Source: Clostridia bacterium
Lineage (GTDB): Bacteria; Bacillota_E; SLMV01; PUMD01
DNA: 7,751 nt
Direction of reading: 5' to 3'
Assembly: GCA_007128555.1 (NCBI GenBank)
Contig: SKXF01000251.1
Coordinates: forward strand, 1 to 7,751
Position numbers and translations under genes: made by a program. Under the pieces are notes generated by a model, which did no database searches, was not told where the DNA came from, and worked only from the letters and a program-made list of their open reading frames with translations. Shown piece by piece: positions 1 to 5,318 of the stretch; position 1 is the stretch's first letter; every line of letters starts with the position of its first letter.

Positions 1-1001
1 CTGGAGCATCCACCATCGGTGAGACTGAAGACCAGGCCCCAGGAGCACCAACCCGGCGCTGCCTCTCCGGCGTCAAAACGGGCATCCGCCCCCACGCTGT
101 TGCCCACGTTTCTGTCAAAACCGGACGTCAGGGATGTCCAGTCCGTTCCTTCAGGAGACATCAGGCACAGCTCCGTGTTGGCGGTACTGGAGTCGCCATG
201 CTCATGTCCAAAGAAAGCTATTGCATCGCCGGTCGGGGACATGCGAGGAACCGATACCGGTCCCTGTCCCTCCGTAATGCGACGTGCCTCTCCCCCCTCA
301 GCCGGGACCTCATACAGATCCTGCACGTAGTACATCTCCAGCTCCGGACGTCGATCGGAGGTGAATAGCACCGCCGATCCATCGGCCGACCATGCGGGAG
401 AGTGATCATCGGCACCGGCATCCGTCAGCCGGGTGGCCTCCCCGGTGTCAGCATTCATGACCCAGATGTTGAGATTGCGATCATCGTCGAGAAAACCCCT
501 ACCGTTGAACTTGTGCCGGAGCTTCCGGGTTACCCAGACGTCTGCAGGATGTTCATCTTTGTCCGAATCGCTTTCAGGTGCGGGCATCGCACTGAAGGCC
601 AGCCTGTCACCGGTTGGAGACCAGGTCAGGCCGCTGGCAGATCCCACAAAATCCCCGAGGGACACCGCCTCACCGCCGCCACCATCGATGCACCATATCC
701 GGTCCTCACCCCCGCGATTGGAGACAAAGGCAAGCTTTTGCCCGTCCGGAGACCAGCGGGGCGACCTGTCCCTGTGGGCCCGGTCCTTGCCAGCTGGATT
801 GGTGAACTGCCTGGCGCTGCCCGGATCATCGGTATCAGCGACCCAGATCGCAGACCGATACGCATTATGCTCGACATCGGTCTCGGTGACCACAAAGGCG
901 ACCCTGCTCCCATCGGGCGAAACCTGTGGATCACCAACAAACCGCAACCTCCACAGATCCTCGACGACGATCCGTCGCCGCTGCCCGGATGAATCGATCA
1001 T
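1..1001 (-). CDS. S9-family serine peptidase (acylaminoacyl-peptidase/DPP-like), N-terminal beta-propeller half, cut by left edge
   Basis: Reading the minus strand from ATG at 1001 gives 333 open codons that run off the left edge. Five WD40-like PD40 repeats are visible: PQVSPDGSRVAFVV (about 25-38), PRWSPDGQKLAFVS (81-94), LTWSPTGDRLAFSA (125-138), PAWSADGSAVLFTS (202-215) and PRMSPTGDAIAFFG (252-265). Between them lie the opening EDLWRLRFVGDPQVSPDG and the segment VTRKLRHKFNGRGFLDD (157-173), both typical of bacterial S9 peptidases. In this family the propeller gates a C-terminal alpha/beta-hydrolase domain with a Ser-Asp-His triad that cleaves short or N-acylated peptides. That domain would lie outside the window, so activity cannot be judged. 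Family members usually run to about 650 residues. The start is supported by GGGAG at 1011-1015, 9 bases upstream. The nitroreductase stop lies 78 bases upstream on the same strand, so co-transcription is possible. No signal peptide is seen. Confidence 0.9.
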   Translation of the reverse strand, partial: MIDSSGQRRRIVVEDLWRLRFVGDPQVSPDGSRVAFVVTETDVEHNAYRSAIWVADTDDPGSARQFTNPAGKDRAHRDRSPRWSPDGQKLAFVSNRGGEDRIWCIDGGGGEAVSLGDFVGSASGLTWSPTGDRLAFSAMPAPESDSDKDEHPADVWVTRKLRHKFNGRGFLDDDRNLNIWVMNADTGEATRLTDAGADDHSPAWSADGSAVLFTSDRRPELEMYYVQDLYEVPAEGGEARRITEGQGPVSVPRMSPTGDAIAFFGHEHGDSSTANTELCLMSPEGTDWTSLTSGFDRNVGNSVGADARFDAGEAAPGWCSWGLVFSLTDGGCS

Positions 1002-1079
1002 GTAGAATCACTCCCATACCAGAATGTATTGGACGTACGCGCAATGAACTCCTAATTCTATATCGAGATCTTCATCCCT

Positions 1080-1577
1080 CTACAGATGATCATAGACGAA
1101 GAGATCTTCAACGCTGAGCTTCTCCTTTGGCGCACCCTCGTCAGCAGCGCAGCCGATGGCCATGCCCATGACCACTTCCAGTTCGCCCGTGGCACCGATC
1201 ATCCCAGGGACAACGTCCCGGTCCCAGTATCCGAGCCAGATCGTGCCCAATCCCCGCTCGACGGCGGCCATCTCCATCTGGGTCATCGAGATCAGGACAT
1301 CGGCCAACGCACCTCGCTTCCCCCTCTCGGTTGCAACACCGAATATCAGCAAGCTGGCGCCGGCCACGAAATCCTGCATATGGGCCTGCTCCACGATCTC
1401 CCCGATCCTCACGGAATCCGAAATGATCACGAATCGCCGGGCCTGCCGGTTGCTCGACGTTGCAGCCCAGCGGGCTGCCTCCATCAGATAGGCCTCGTCC
1501 CCCTTGGAGATCGTCTCCCCCGTGAAGGCGCGTACGCTCCGGCGCCTGCGGCATAGATCAACGACGTTCACCTGCAT
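1080..1577 (-). CDS. Small nitroreductase-family FMN oxidoreductase
   Basis: A 165-residue protein, the usual size for compact single-domain nitroreductases, which bind FMN as dimers and reduce nitro compounds, quinones or flavins with NAD(P)H. The N-terminal RRRRSVRAFTGE (10-21) matches the family's FMN-phosphate-binding arginine motif. SSNRQARRFVIISD (41-54) corresponds to the usual SAGNxQPWxFIVV segment. MTQMEMAAVERGLGTIWLGYWD (98-119) matches the helix and strand that cradle the flavin. EKLSVEDLFVYDHL closes the protein in family fashion. The frame is open up to 1661, but the 28 extra residues look non-coding, so I chose Met at 1577. A GTG at 1571 is an alternative, because the run GGGGGG touches the ATG and would be better spaced for the GTG. 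The physiological substrate is unknown. Regulation may involve the inverted repeat at 1592-1609. Confidence 0.88.
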   Translation of the reverse strand: MQVNVVDLCRRRRSVRAFTGETISKGDEAYLMEAARWAATSSNRQARRFVIISDSVRIGEIVEQAHMQDFVAGASLLIFGVATERGKRGALADVLISMTQMEMAAVERGLGTIWLGYWDRDVVPGMIGATGELEVVMGMAIGCAADEGAPKEKLSVEDLFVYDHL

Positions 1578-1591
1578 CCCCCCTATCTCGT

Positions 1592-1609
1592 ATGTTGACC
1601 TAACAACAT
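1592..1609 (-). promoter_or_regulatory. Inverted repeat ATGTTG-6-CAACAT, possible operator of the nitroreductase gene
   Basis: A perfect 6-base dyad (1592-1597 and 1604-1609, spacer ACCTAA) lies 15 bases upstream of the chosen ATG. It covers the position where a -10 element would fall for the TTGACA at 1626-1631. A small dyad over the core promoter is how repressors such as MarR- or TetR-type regulators often act on flavoenzyme genes. No regulator gene is in the window, so this is inference from position and symmetry. Confidence 0.35.
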
Positions 1610-1631
1610 CACACCCGTTTGCCGTTGTCAA
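1603..1631 (-). promoter_or_regulatory. Candidate sigma70-type promoter for the nitroreductase gene
   Basis: On the minus strand a consensus -35 hexamer TTGACA (1631-1626) is followed after 17 bases by TGTTGT (1608-1603), a poor -10 with three of six consensus bases. Transcription would start some 20 bases before the ATG at 1577. The perfect -35 and the spacing favour a promoter, while the weak -10 and its overlap with the dyad suggest it may need an activator or be tightly repressed. A chance match is possible. Confidence 0.35.
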
Positions 1632-1659
1632 TTTGCTCCGTATTTCACAAGGACAGGGC

Positions 1660-1708
1660 ACTGGCCTTCAATGGCTCAGGAGACGCACGTCCCATGCTCA
1701 AGGCCAGT
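1660..1708. repeat. 9-bp perfect inverted repeat with 31-base interior
   Basis: ACTGGCCTT (1660-1668) is exactly complementary to AAGGCCAGT (1700-1708). Inside, ATGG (1671-1674) can pair with CCAT (1692-1695) across a small internal loop, giving a two-step hairpin. No T-run follows on either strand, so it does not look like an intrinsic terminator. It sits about 30 bases upstream of the TTGACA element of the nitroreductase promoter. Confidence 0.5.
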
Positions 1709-1771
1709 TCATTGCAGATGTTGAGTCGGTGATCATGATTGCTGTCTCTCGACATCGCGTTATGGAACAAG

Positions 1772-1972
1772 CTATCCATTGTCTCGCGCTGGGGCGGAGA
1801 AACCACGTTCGTGGGTGCATCTGGACATGATTGCTGCTGGAAATCCCTGGGCCACCGTCAACGATATGAACTTCCTCCCGGCAACCCGCCCGAGTGACAT
1901 GCCCACCATAACAGCGATGGGGGTGAGGGCAATGGATCCCAACCGGATATGGAAAGCAGTGTCCTTCATCAT
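1772..1972 (-). CDS. Possible small single-pass membrane peptide (weak candidate)
   Basis: A 66-codon frame starting ATGATGAAG, with AGGAG at 1983-1987 lying 10 bases before the first ATG. Residues 9-32 (IRLGSIALTPIAVMVGMSLGRVAG) could form one transmembrane helix, followed by a basic GRKF. The rest, ending in SRCTHERGFSAPARDNG, has no recognisable character. The opposite strand is also open here and also encodes a hydrophobic stretch, so coding cannot be assigned from composition. I do not recognise a family. It may equally be chance or a fragment of a lost membrane protein. Confidence 0.2.
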   Translation of the reverse strand: MMKDTAFHIRLGSIALTPIAVMVGMSLGRVAGRKFISLTVAQGFPAAIMSRCTHERGFSAPARDNG

Positions 1973-2160
1973 TGCCGGTTCACTCCTGCTGTTGTTGTCA
2001 CTTTCATGGCGGTTGAGTGGCGGGCTGACCCGGCGTCGGCTAATACCCCCTTGGGTGCGCTCATCATTCAGCCTGTGAGTGGGCCAGGATATGGGTGGAT
2101 TTTGCAGTTGCTCTCCTTAAGGGCCGCCCCAGCTGGAGCCGTCCTACGCATACCCGGCCT

Positions 2161-2301
2161 TCACCGAGTCCGATGTGAAGATTTGAGTATTTTGATGCCC
2201 ATCCAGACTTCACTACCTCGGTTCAGCAGCATTCCCACCCCATTGGTCCTCAGCTCCACATGCACTGGCACCTCACCCTGGTTAAGCTTAAATGCATTCA
2301 A
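2161..2301 (-). pseudogene. Possible fossil of an ABC-transporter ATPase C-terminal TOBE domain
   Basis: A 46-codon minus-strand stretch without a proper start ends in TGA at 2161. Its core, VHVELRTN (13-20) then LNRGSEVWMGIK (26-37), resembles the end of TOBE domains in molybdate/tungstate- and sugar-type ABC ATPases, where a beta strand of the form VEL is followed by GLxxGxEVxxxxK and the final strand. No Walker A, Walker B or signature motif can be found upstream in any minus frame, so at best a decayed tail remains. The match is from memory of the family pattern and is short. A chance resemblance is quite possible. Confidence 0.22.
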
Positions 2302-2754
2302 AAGGTGTCTTTACGTACGGCCAGGGCGCAGTTCCCCCGGAGCTCCTCCTGTGCAGCCCTCATGCTTGGCCTGGTTCCTCGTCGACGCAGTAGTGGGTGG
2401 CCAGAGAGCGGTGTGAGCATGACGTTCGGATCGAGTAGCCGGCCCACGGTCCCCCACACCACCAGACACGTGGATCCGCATCGGGCGATTCAGCGTTGGT
2501 TGGCAATTGCACCCATGAAGCTTGCCCAACCGTGTACCCAGGTTCACGCCTGGCATCGGCCACACCGTGCCACTACCGCAACACAGGAGATGCTCTTCAC
2601 GTCAGGTCAAACCTCCGCCGCCAGTATTGTAGTTGGCCTTCACGTGCCCTGAGAGACCCCACACTCGGCTACGAAGGAGCTATTCTTCGTCAGCGTCAGA
2701 CCCGGCCGTCCCATCAGATGAACATCCCTCGACCAGGATATCAACGAATCCCGG

Positions 2755-3927
2755 TCACAACCTCTCCGCAAGACGACTCGCCAGTGCCTCGATTTCCTCC
2801 AGAGCCTGCCCGGTAGCGGGACCATGAACGTCCACTGCCCCCACGATCTCGACACCGGAAGGGCTCAATATCTCCTGGACCTGTTTCAGGGCACCTCCGC
2901 TCCATCCATAGGATCCAATGAAGGCCGCGTACTCGGCAGGAGGCCTGAGAACTACGACGATATTCGCTGCGTGAACGGCCAGCGGATGCATGCCTCTCAG
3001 GACCGTAGGTGACCCCAAAACGATGCCGCGGGAGTCAACCAAGTCCCTAGCAATGTCGCCCAAGTCAGCCGTCGACAGCTCGTGCAGTGCGACGTCGATC
3101 CCATGAGACAGAAGACGATCGGTCAAGTAGTGTGCCATATCGGCAGTTGCGCCCCACATGCTGACGTATGCAATGAGGACCTTCCTGGCGGTCTCACCCG
3201 ACGTCCACATTCGATAGGGTTCAAGAATGACCTCAGGATCAGCGTACACGGGACCGTGACTGGGTGCTATCATCCCAATGTGTAGGCTTTCAAGCTTCTT
3301 GAGCGCATTCTCCCCCGCAGATCGGAATGGCATCATAATTTCGCCAAAATACCGCTGGGCGAAGGGGATCAACTCCGACACCTGCGACGCATAGAGCCCA
3401 GCCGCCGTGTGGGTTCCGAAGAAATCGCAGGAGAAGAGCACCCCGTCTTCGATCAGATAGGTCATGATCGTCTCGGGCCAGTGAAGCATTGGCGTCTCGA
3501 GAAATTGAAGTGTCTTTCCTCCGAGGGCAATACGTTCACCGCCAGACACAATCACTGCGCGTTCGTCGGGCACATCAAAGTATCGTTTCGCCAGTACCGC
3601 TCCTTGTTTGCCCAGGATCAACCTTGCCTCTGGGTACCTCCCCATGACTTCAGGGATGGCACCCGCATGATCCGGCTCCGCGTGGTTCATGACCACGTAG
3701 TCCACCTCTTCGACGCCGGTCGACTCCAACCTGGCAAGGAGTTCATCTTCAAAACCAGGATTTACGGTATCGATCAAGGCCGTCTTGTCTGAGCCCTCGA
3801 TCAGATAACAGTTGTACGTGGTGCCCTGAGGCAAGGGTATCAGTGCGTCAAACAGCCTCCGATTGGGGTCACGAACGCCTACAGCATACACTCTCTCAGC
3901 AATCTCGGGGATCCAGTATTTCTTCAT
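2755..3927 (-). CDS. Class A flavodiiron protein (A-type flavoprotein, NO/O2 reductase)
   Basis: A complete 390-residue cytoplasmic protein of the normal length for a class A flavodiiron protein. These enzymes reduce O2 to water or NO to N2O with electrons usually from rubredoxin (or F420H2 in methanogens). The N-terminal metallo-beta-lactamase-like domain carries the full diiron ligand set: H82-x-E84-x-D86-H87 in NHAEPDHAG, H149 in MLHWPE, D168 in FSCDFFGTH and H224 in APSHGPVY. The C-terminal flavodoxin domain (about 248-390) shows the FMN-phosphate loop AYVSMWGAT (253-261), the loop GSPTVLRGMHP (305-315) and GSYGWSGGA (338-346). No rubredoxin or flavin-reductase domain is fused, so a separate donor is needed and none is in the window. 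The start is fixed by AAGGAGGT at 3936-3943, 8 bases before the ATG. An aldolase pseudogene lies upstream. Confidence 0.96.
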   Translation of the reverse strand: MKKYWIPEIAERVYAVGVRDPNRRLFDALIPLPQGTTYNCYLIEGSDKTALIDTVNPGFEDELLARLESTGVEEVDYVVMNHAEPDHAGAIPEVMGRYPEARLILGKQGAVLAKRYFDVPDERAVIVSGGERIALGGKTLQFLETPMLHWPETIMTYLIEDGVLFSCDFFGTHTAAGLYASQVSELIPFAQRYFGEIMMPFRSAGENALKKLESLHIGMIAPSHGPVYADPEVILEPYRMWTSGETARKVLIAYVSMWGATADMAHYLTDRLLSHGIDVALHELSTADLGDIARDLVDSRGIVLGSPTVLRGMHPLAVHAANIVVVLRPPAEYAAFIGSYGWSGGALKQVQEILSPSGVEIVGAVDVHGPATGQALEEIEALASRLAERL

Positions 3928-3935
3928 GTCTCCAT

Positions 3936-3943
3936 ACCTCCTT
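3936..3943 (-). promoter_or_regulatory. Full-consensus Shine-Dalgarno of the flavodiiron gene
   Basis: AAGGAGGT on the minus strand, 8 bases before the ATG at 3927. It is the strongest ribosome site in the window and fixes the start. It predicts a high translation rate and an anti-SD of the usual type in this organism. Confidence 0.85.
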
Positions 3944-4078
3944 CATCAAAGCACCGCCATAATTCTCGACTATCCCGTGAAGTCGCGGATCCGTGCCTCC
4001 ACAAGATCGTGACAGGAGCTTACTTCCATGTCGGCATCCTCCAATGCTCTGTCCTACAGACGAAGAGCGTTTGCGCGA
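3944..4078 (-). other. Unassigned tail between aldolase fossil and flavodiiron gene
   Basis: The aldolase frame stays open through this stretch (stop inside the flavodiiron gene at 3896), but its translation no longer resembles the family. The other two minus frames close with a TAG at 4053-4051 and a TAA at 4021-4019 in one, and a TAG at 3971-3969 in the other. It may be scrambled aldolase 3' sequence plus the flavodiiron promoter region. I see no convincing -35/-10 pair. Confidence 0.4.
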
Positions 4079-4558
4079 TGGCTCCACGACCGCTAGCGCC
4101 TCCACGTTTTCCACGGTCTGTACCGTCTCGATTTGCCAGACCACGAGGACTTCGTCGTTCCAGCGGAGGTATGCATCCAGATCTCGACCGTAGTGGCAGG
4201 CTCGGTTCGTGCCACGCCCCGGATCCCCTCGAGGGGAAACATGCACGCCGCCACGGTCGCCCGGGCCTCGTTCACCAGGGGATAGATGATGTCCATGGCT
4301 CCCCGATTCAGGCCATTCTTGATCAGGAAGGCATCATTGCCGCCACCCTGGCCATGCGAATCACCTCCGTTCCCCGGACGGCCCGGACCAGCTCCTCGAT
4401 GACCTCCTCGCTGTAAGGGCCCGCTCAGTGTCAAACACGAGCCTATCCATGCCCCAGTCCACCATGCAGTCGACGACCATCGGGTTGGGGACGTTCATCC
4501 AGCTGCGGATAGCCGGGAGTCCCTGGCCCAGGCACCGCTTCACTCGATTGCTCAGCAT
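4079..4558 (-). pseudogene. HpcH/HpaI-family class II aldolase, frameshifted and truncated
   Basis: Three minus-strand frames join into one family member. From Met at 4558, NRVKRCLGQGLPAI, a region ending VDWGMDRLVFDTE. A second frame then gives GPYSEEVIEELVRAVRGTEV and IRMARV. A third gives GGNDAFLIKNGLNRG, IIYPLVNEARATVAACMFP and EGIRGV. A final frame gives YGRDLDAYLRWNDEVLVV then WQIETVQTVENVEALA. Each junction needs one missing base: near 4420 (in the codon for the family's catalytic His after DTE), near 4350 (RV-GGND) and near 4217 (GIRGV-GT). Intact members (about 250 residues) cleave 4-hydroxy-2-oxo acids to pyruvate and an aldehyde with a divalent metal. The first metal-ligand Glu (QIE) is kept, but homology stops at about 4079, before the second metal ligand and the C-terminal strands. 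GGAG lies 15 bases before the ATG, a poor spacing. Confidence 0.85.
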
Positions 4559-4598
4559 GACGTATCATAGCGTCTCCAGAGGAATGCTTCCCGATAAG

Positions 4599-4617
4599 TG
4601 CCCCAGATGAAGGGGCA
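4599..4617. repeat. Small hairpin TGCCCC-7-GGGGCA
   Basis: A perfect 6-bp stem (4599-4604 with 4612-4617) and 7-base loop, 41 bases upstream of the aldolase pseudogene start on the minus strand. There is no T-run on either side. It may be a leftover leader structure or chance in GC-rich DNA. Confidence 0.3.
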
Positions 4618-4669
4618 ACCCCCATTGCGTAGATTTTGCAAAGAGAAAGGGTTTTCCTCCCATCAACAC

Positions 4670-4690
4670 CCCTTTTCCTGCCCAAAAGGG
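4670..4690. repeat. Hairpin CCCTTTT-7-AAAAGGG upstream of the small secreted ORF
   Basis: A perfect 7-bp stem (4670-4676 with 4684-4690) and a 7-base loop CCTGCCC, about 50 bases before the Shine-Dalgarno of the plus-strand ORF at 4751. It could be an operator or leader hairpin for that ORF. Position is the only support. Confidence 0.35.
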
Positions 4691-4738
4691 TCTCCATGGC
4701 CGTCAAAGCGCAACAGTATGAGGGGATCTGACCAAACG

Positions 4739-4745
4739 AGGAGGG
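4739..4745 (+). promoter_or_regulatory. Shine-Dalgarno of the 54-residue secreted ORF
   Basis: AGGAGGG lies 5 bases before ATG 4751. This site selects that ATG over earlier in-frame codons back to 4598 and is the main reason to think the short ORF is, or was, translated. Confidence 0.6.
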
Positions 4746-4750
4746 AAGAC

Positions 4751-4915
4751 ATGTTCACCACGAAGAACGCCCTGTTGGGCTTCCTGGCGGTGGCACTGGT
4801 GACCGGGGCTACCTGCACAACGGCAGATGATGAACCGCAGCCGGAACGTTCACCCGGATCCGATGACAATAGATCCCGTCGGACGCGGCTCTCTGACCGA
4901 GTCCTGGCGATCTGA
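4751..4915 (+). CDS. Small exported peptide or decayed lipoprotein N-terminus, 54 aa
   Basis: The only plus-strand gene candidate. It begins MFTTKNALLGFLAVALVTGA followed by TC. This is a short basic start, a hydrophobic core of about 14 residues and a Cys at 22, the layout of a bacterial export signal. The residues before the Cys (GAT) make only a loose lipobox, so lipidation is uncertain, and ordinary cleavage near TGA-TC is possible. The mature part is short, charged and rich in Asp, Glu, Pro and Arg (DDEPQPERSPGSDDN), then ends at TGA 4915. That is the texture of a linker after a lipoprotein signal, which suggests the gene once continued. Open sequence follows in other frames, including VEGALVLTVIVDPAG after the stop, but I recognise no domain. 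It may be a genuine microprotein or the front end of a pseudogene. Confidence 0.45.
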   Translation: MFTTKNALLGFLAVALVTGATCTTADDEPQPERSPGSDDNRSRRTRLSDRVLAI

Positions 4916-5124
4916 CGGGTAGAGGGTGCCCTTGTTCTCACCGTCATCGTGGATCCGGCGGGATCGAAGCCCGAACTCCTTCGGAAATCCGTTGAACCCC
5001 GGGCCAAGGGAACCGAAACACCGGGGAACGGAAAAACACCGAGCCCACCATGACACGCGTGGTTCTCGAGTTCGGGAGGCAATGGCAGCAAACCCCTCGC
5101 TGGCCCACTCCCAGATCACCCCGT

Positions 5125-5178
5125 GAAACCAGTTTATCCTGGGTTTCGGAGCATTAGGATAACCCGCTGAATACCAGG
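5125..5178. repeat. Overlapping, mutually exclusive inverted repeats
   Basis: Four pairings compete for the same bases: GAAACC (5125-5130) with GGTTTC (5142-5147); TTATCCT (5134-5140) with AGGATAA (5156-5162); GGGTT (5141-5145) with AACCC (5161-5165); and CCTGG (5138-5142) with CCAGG (5174-5178). Each is perfect. Their overlap could mean alternative RNA folds, or simply repeated short words. Confidence 0.4.
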
Positions 5179-5180
5179 AA

Positions 5181-5213
5181 AATCCCCCGTAGAGTACGAA
5201 CCAACGGGGGATT
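5181..5213 (-). terminator. 10-bp perfect hairpin, probable terminator of the protease gene
   Basis: AATCCCCCGT (5181-5190) is exactly complementary to ACGGGGGATT (5204-5213) around a 13-base loop. In the minus-strand transcript the second arm is followed by ATTTTCC, a short U-run. It lies 106 bases after the protease stop at 5319. On the plus strand no T-run follows, so it fits the minus-strand gene best. The short U-tract makes it a weak intrinsic terminator at most. Confidence 0.5.
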
Positions 5214-5318
5214 CATCCCTGTTGTTGGCCATCGCGAACCGTGGCCCGAACATGCGCTGCAGTCCCCTGCGTGCTGCGCCAGCTCAGAAGACCCTCGCTT
5301 GCTCATCGGGCTGACCGA

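Larger units (their letters stand above)
1662..2754. other. Gene-poor stretch between nitroreductase and flavodiiron genes
   Basis: About 1.1 kb with no reading frame whose translation I recognise as an intact protein. Short frames are open on both strands, but their predicted proteins look like random GC-rich translation (Arg/Ser/Pro/Cys-rich, no domain motifs). What can be singled out is the 9-bp hairpin at 1660-1708, a weak 66-residue membrane-peptide candidate at 1772-1972, a possible TOBE-domain fossil at 2161-2301, and two adjacent palindromes TTAAGCTTAA and AATGCATT at 2282-2298. The stretch most resembles decayed former coding sequence. Confidence 0.6.
4916..5318. other. Intergenic stretch between convergent small ORF and protease gene
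   Basis: No recognisable gene. Overlapping short frames on both strands look like random translation. The stretch contains an imperfect duplication of about 17-19 bases at 5009-5043 (both copies begin GGAAC, run through GAA and end in ACACCG) and the cluster of inverted repeats at 5125-5213. Part of it may be decayed continuation of the 4751 ORF. Confidence 0.5.

Noticed and set aside
402..1005. Two overlapping plus-strand frames of about 190 codons.
   Set aside because: They are antisense shadows of the S9 peptidase, whose minus-strand translation shows clear PD40 repeats. The plus-strand products have no recognisable motif.
1086..1556. Plus-strand frame of 156 codons.
   Set aside because: Antisense to the nitroreductase, which carries family motifs throughout.
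1645..1779. A 44-codon minus-strand ORF (MDSLFHNAMSRDSN...) overlapping the stop of the 1772-1972 candidate.
   Set aside because: No ribosome site, no recognisable family, and it runs through the 9-bp hairpin. Probably chance.
2282..2298. Adjacent palindromes TTAAGCTTAA and AATGCATT.
   Set aside because: Short, AT-rich and single-copy here. They lie inside the possible TOBE fossil with no promoter or gene nearby to give them a role.
1949..2652. Plus-strand frames of 155 and 130 codons in the gene-poor stretch.
   Set aside because: Composition is random-like (Ser, Pro, Cys and Arg rich), there are no ribosome sites and no motifs, and the opposite strand is equally open.
5009..5043. Imperfect direct duplication (two copies starting GGAAC and ending ACACCG).
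   Set aside because: Only two diverged copies without spacers or flanking structure; not a CRISPR and probably a small slippage product.
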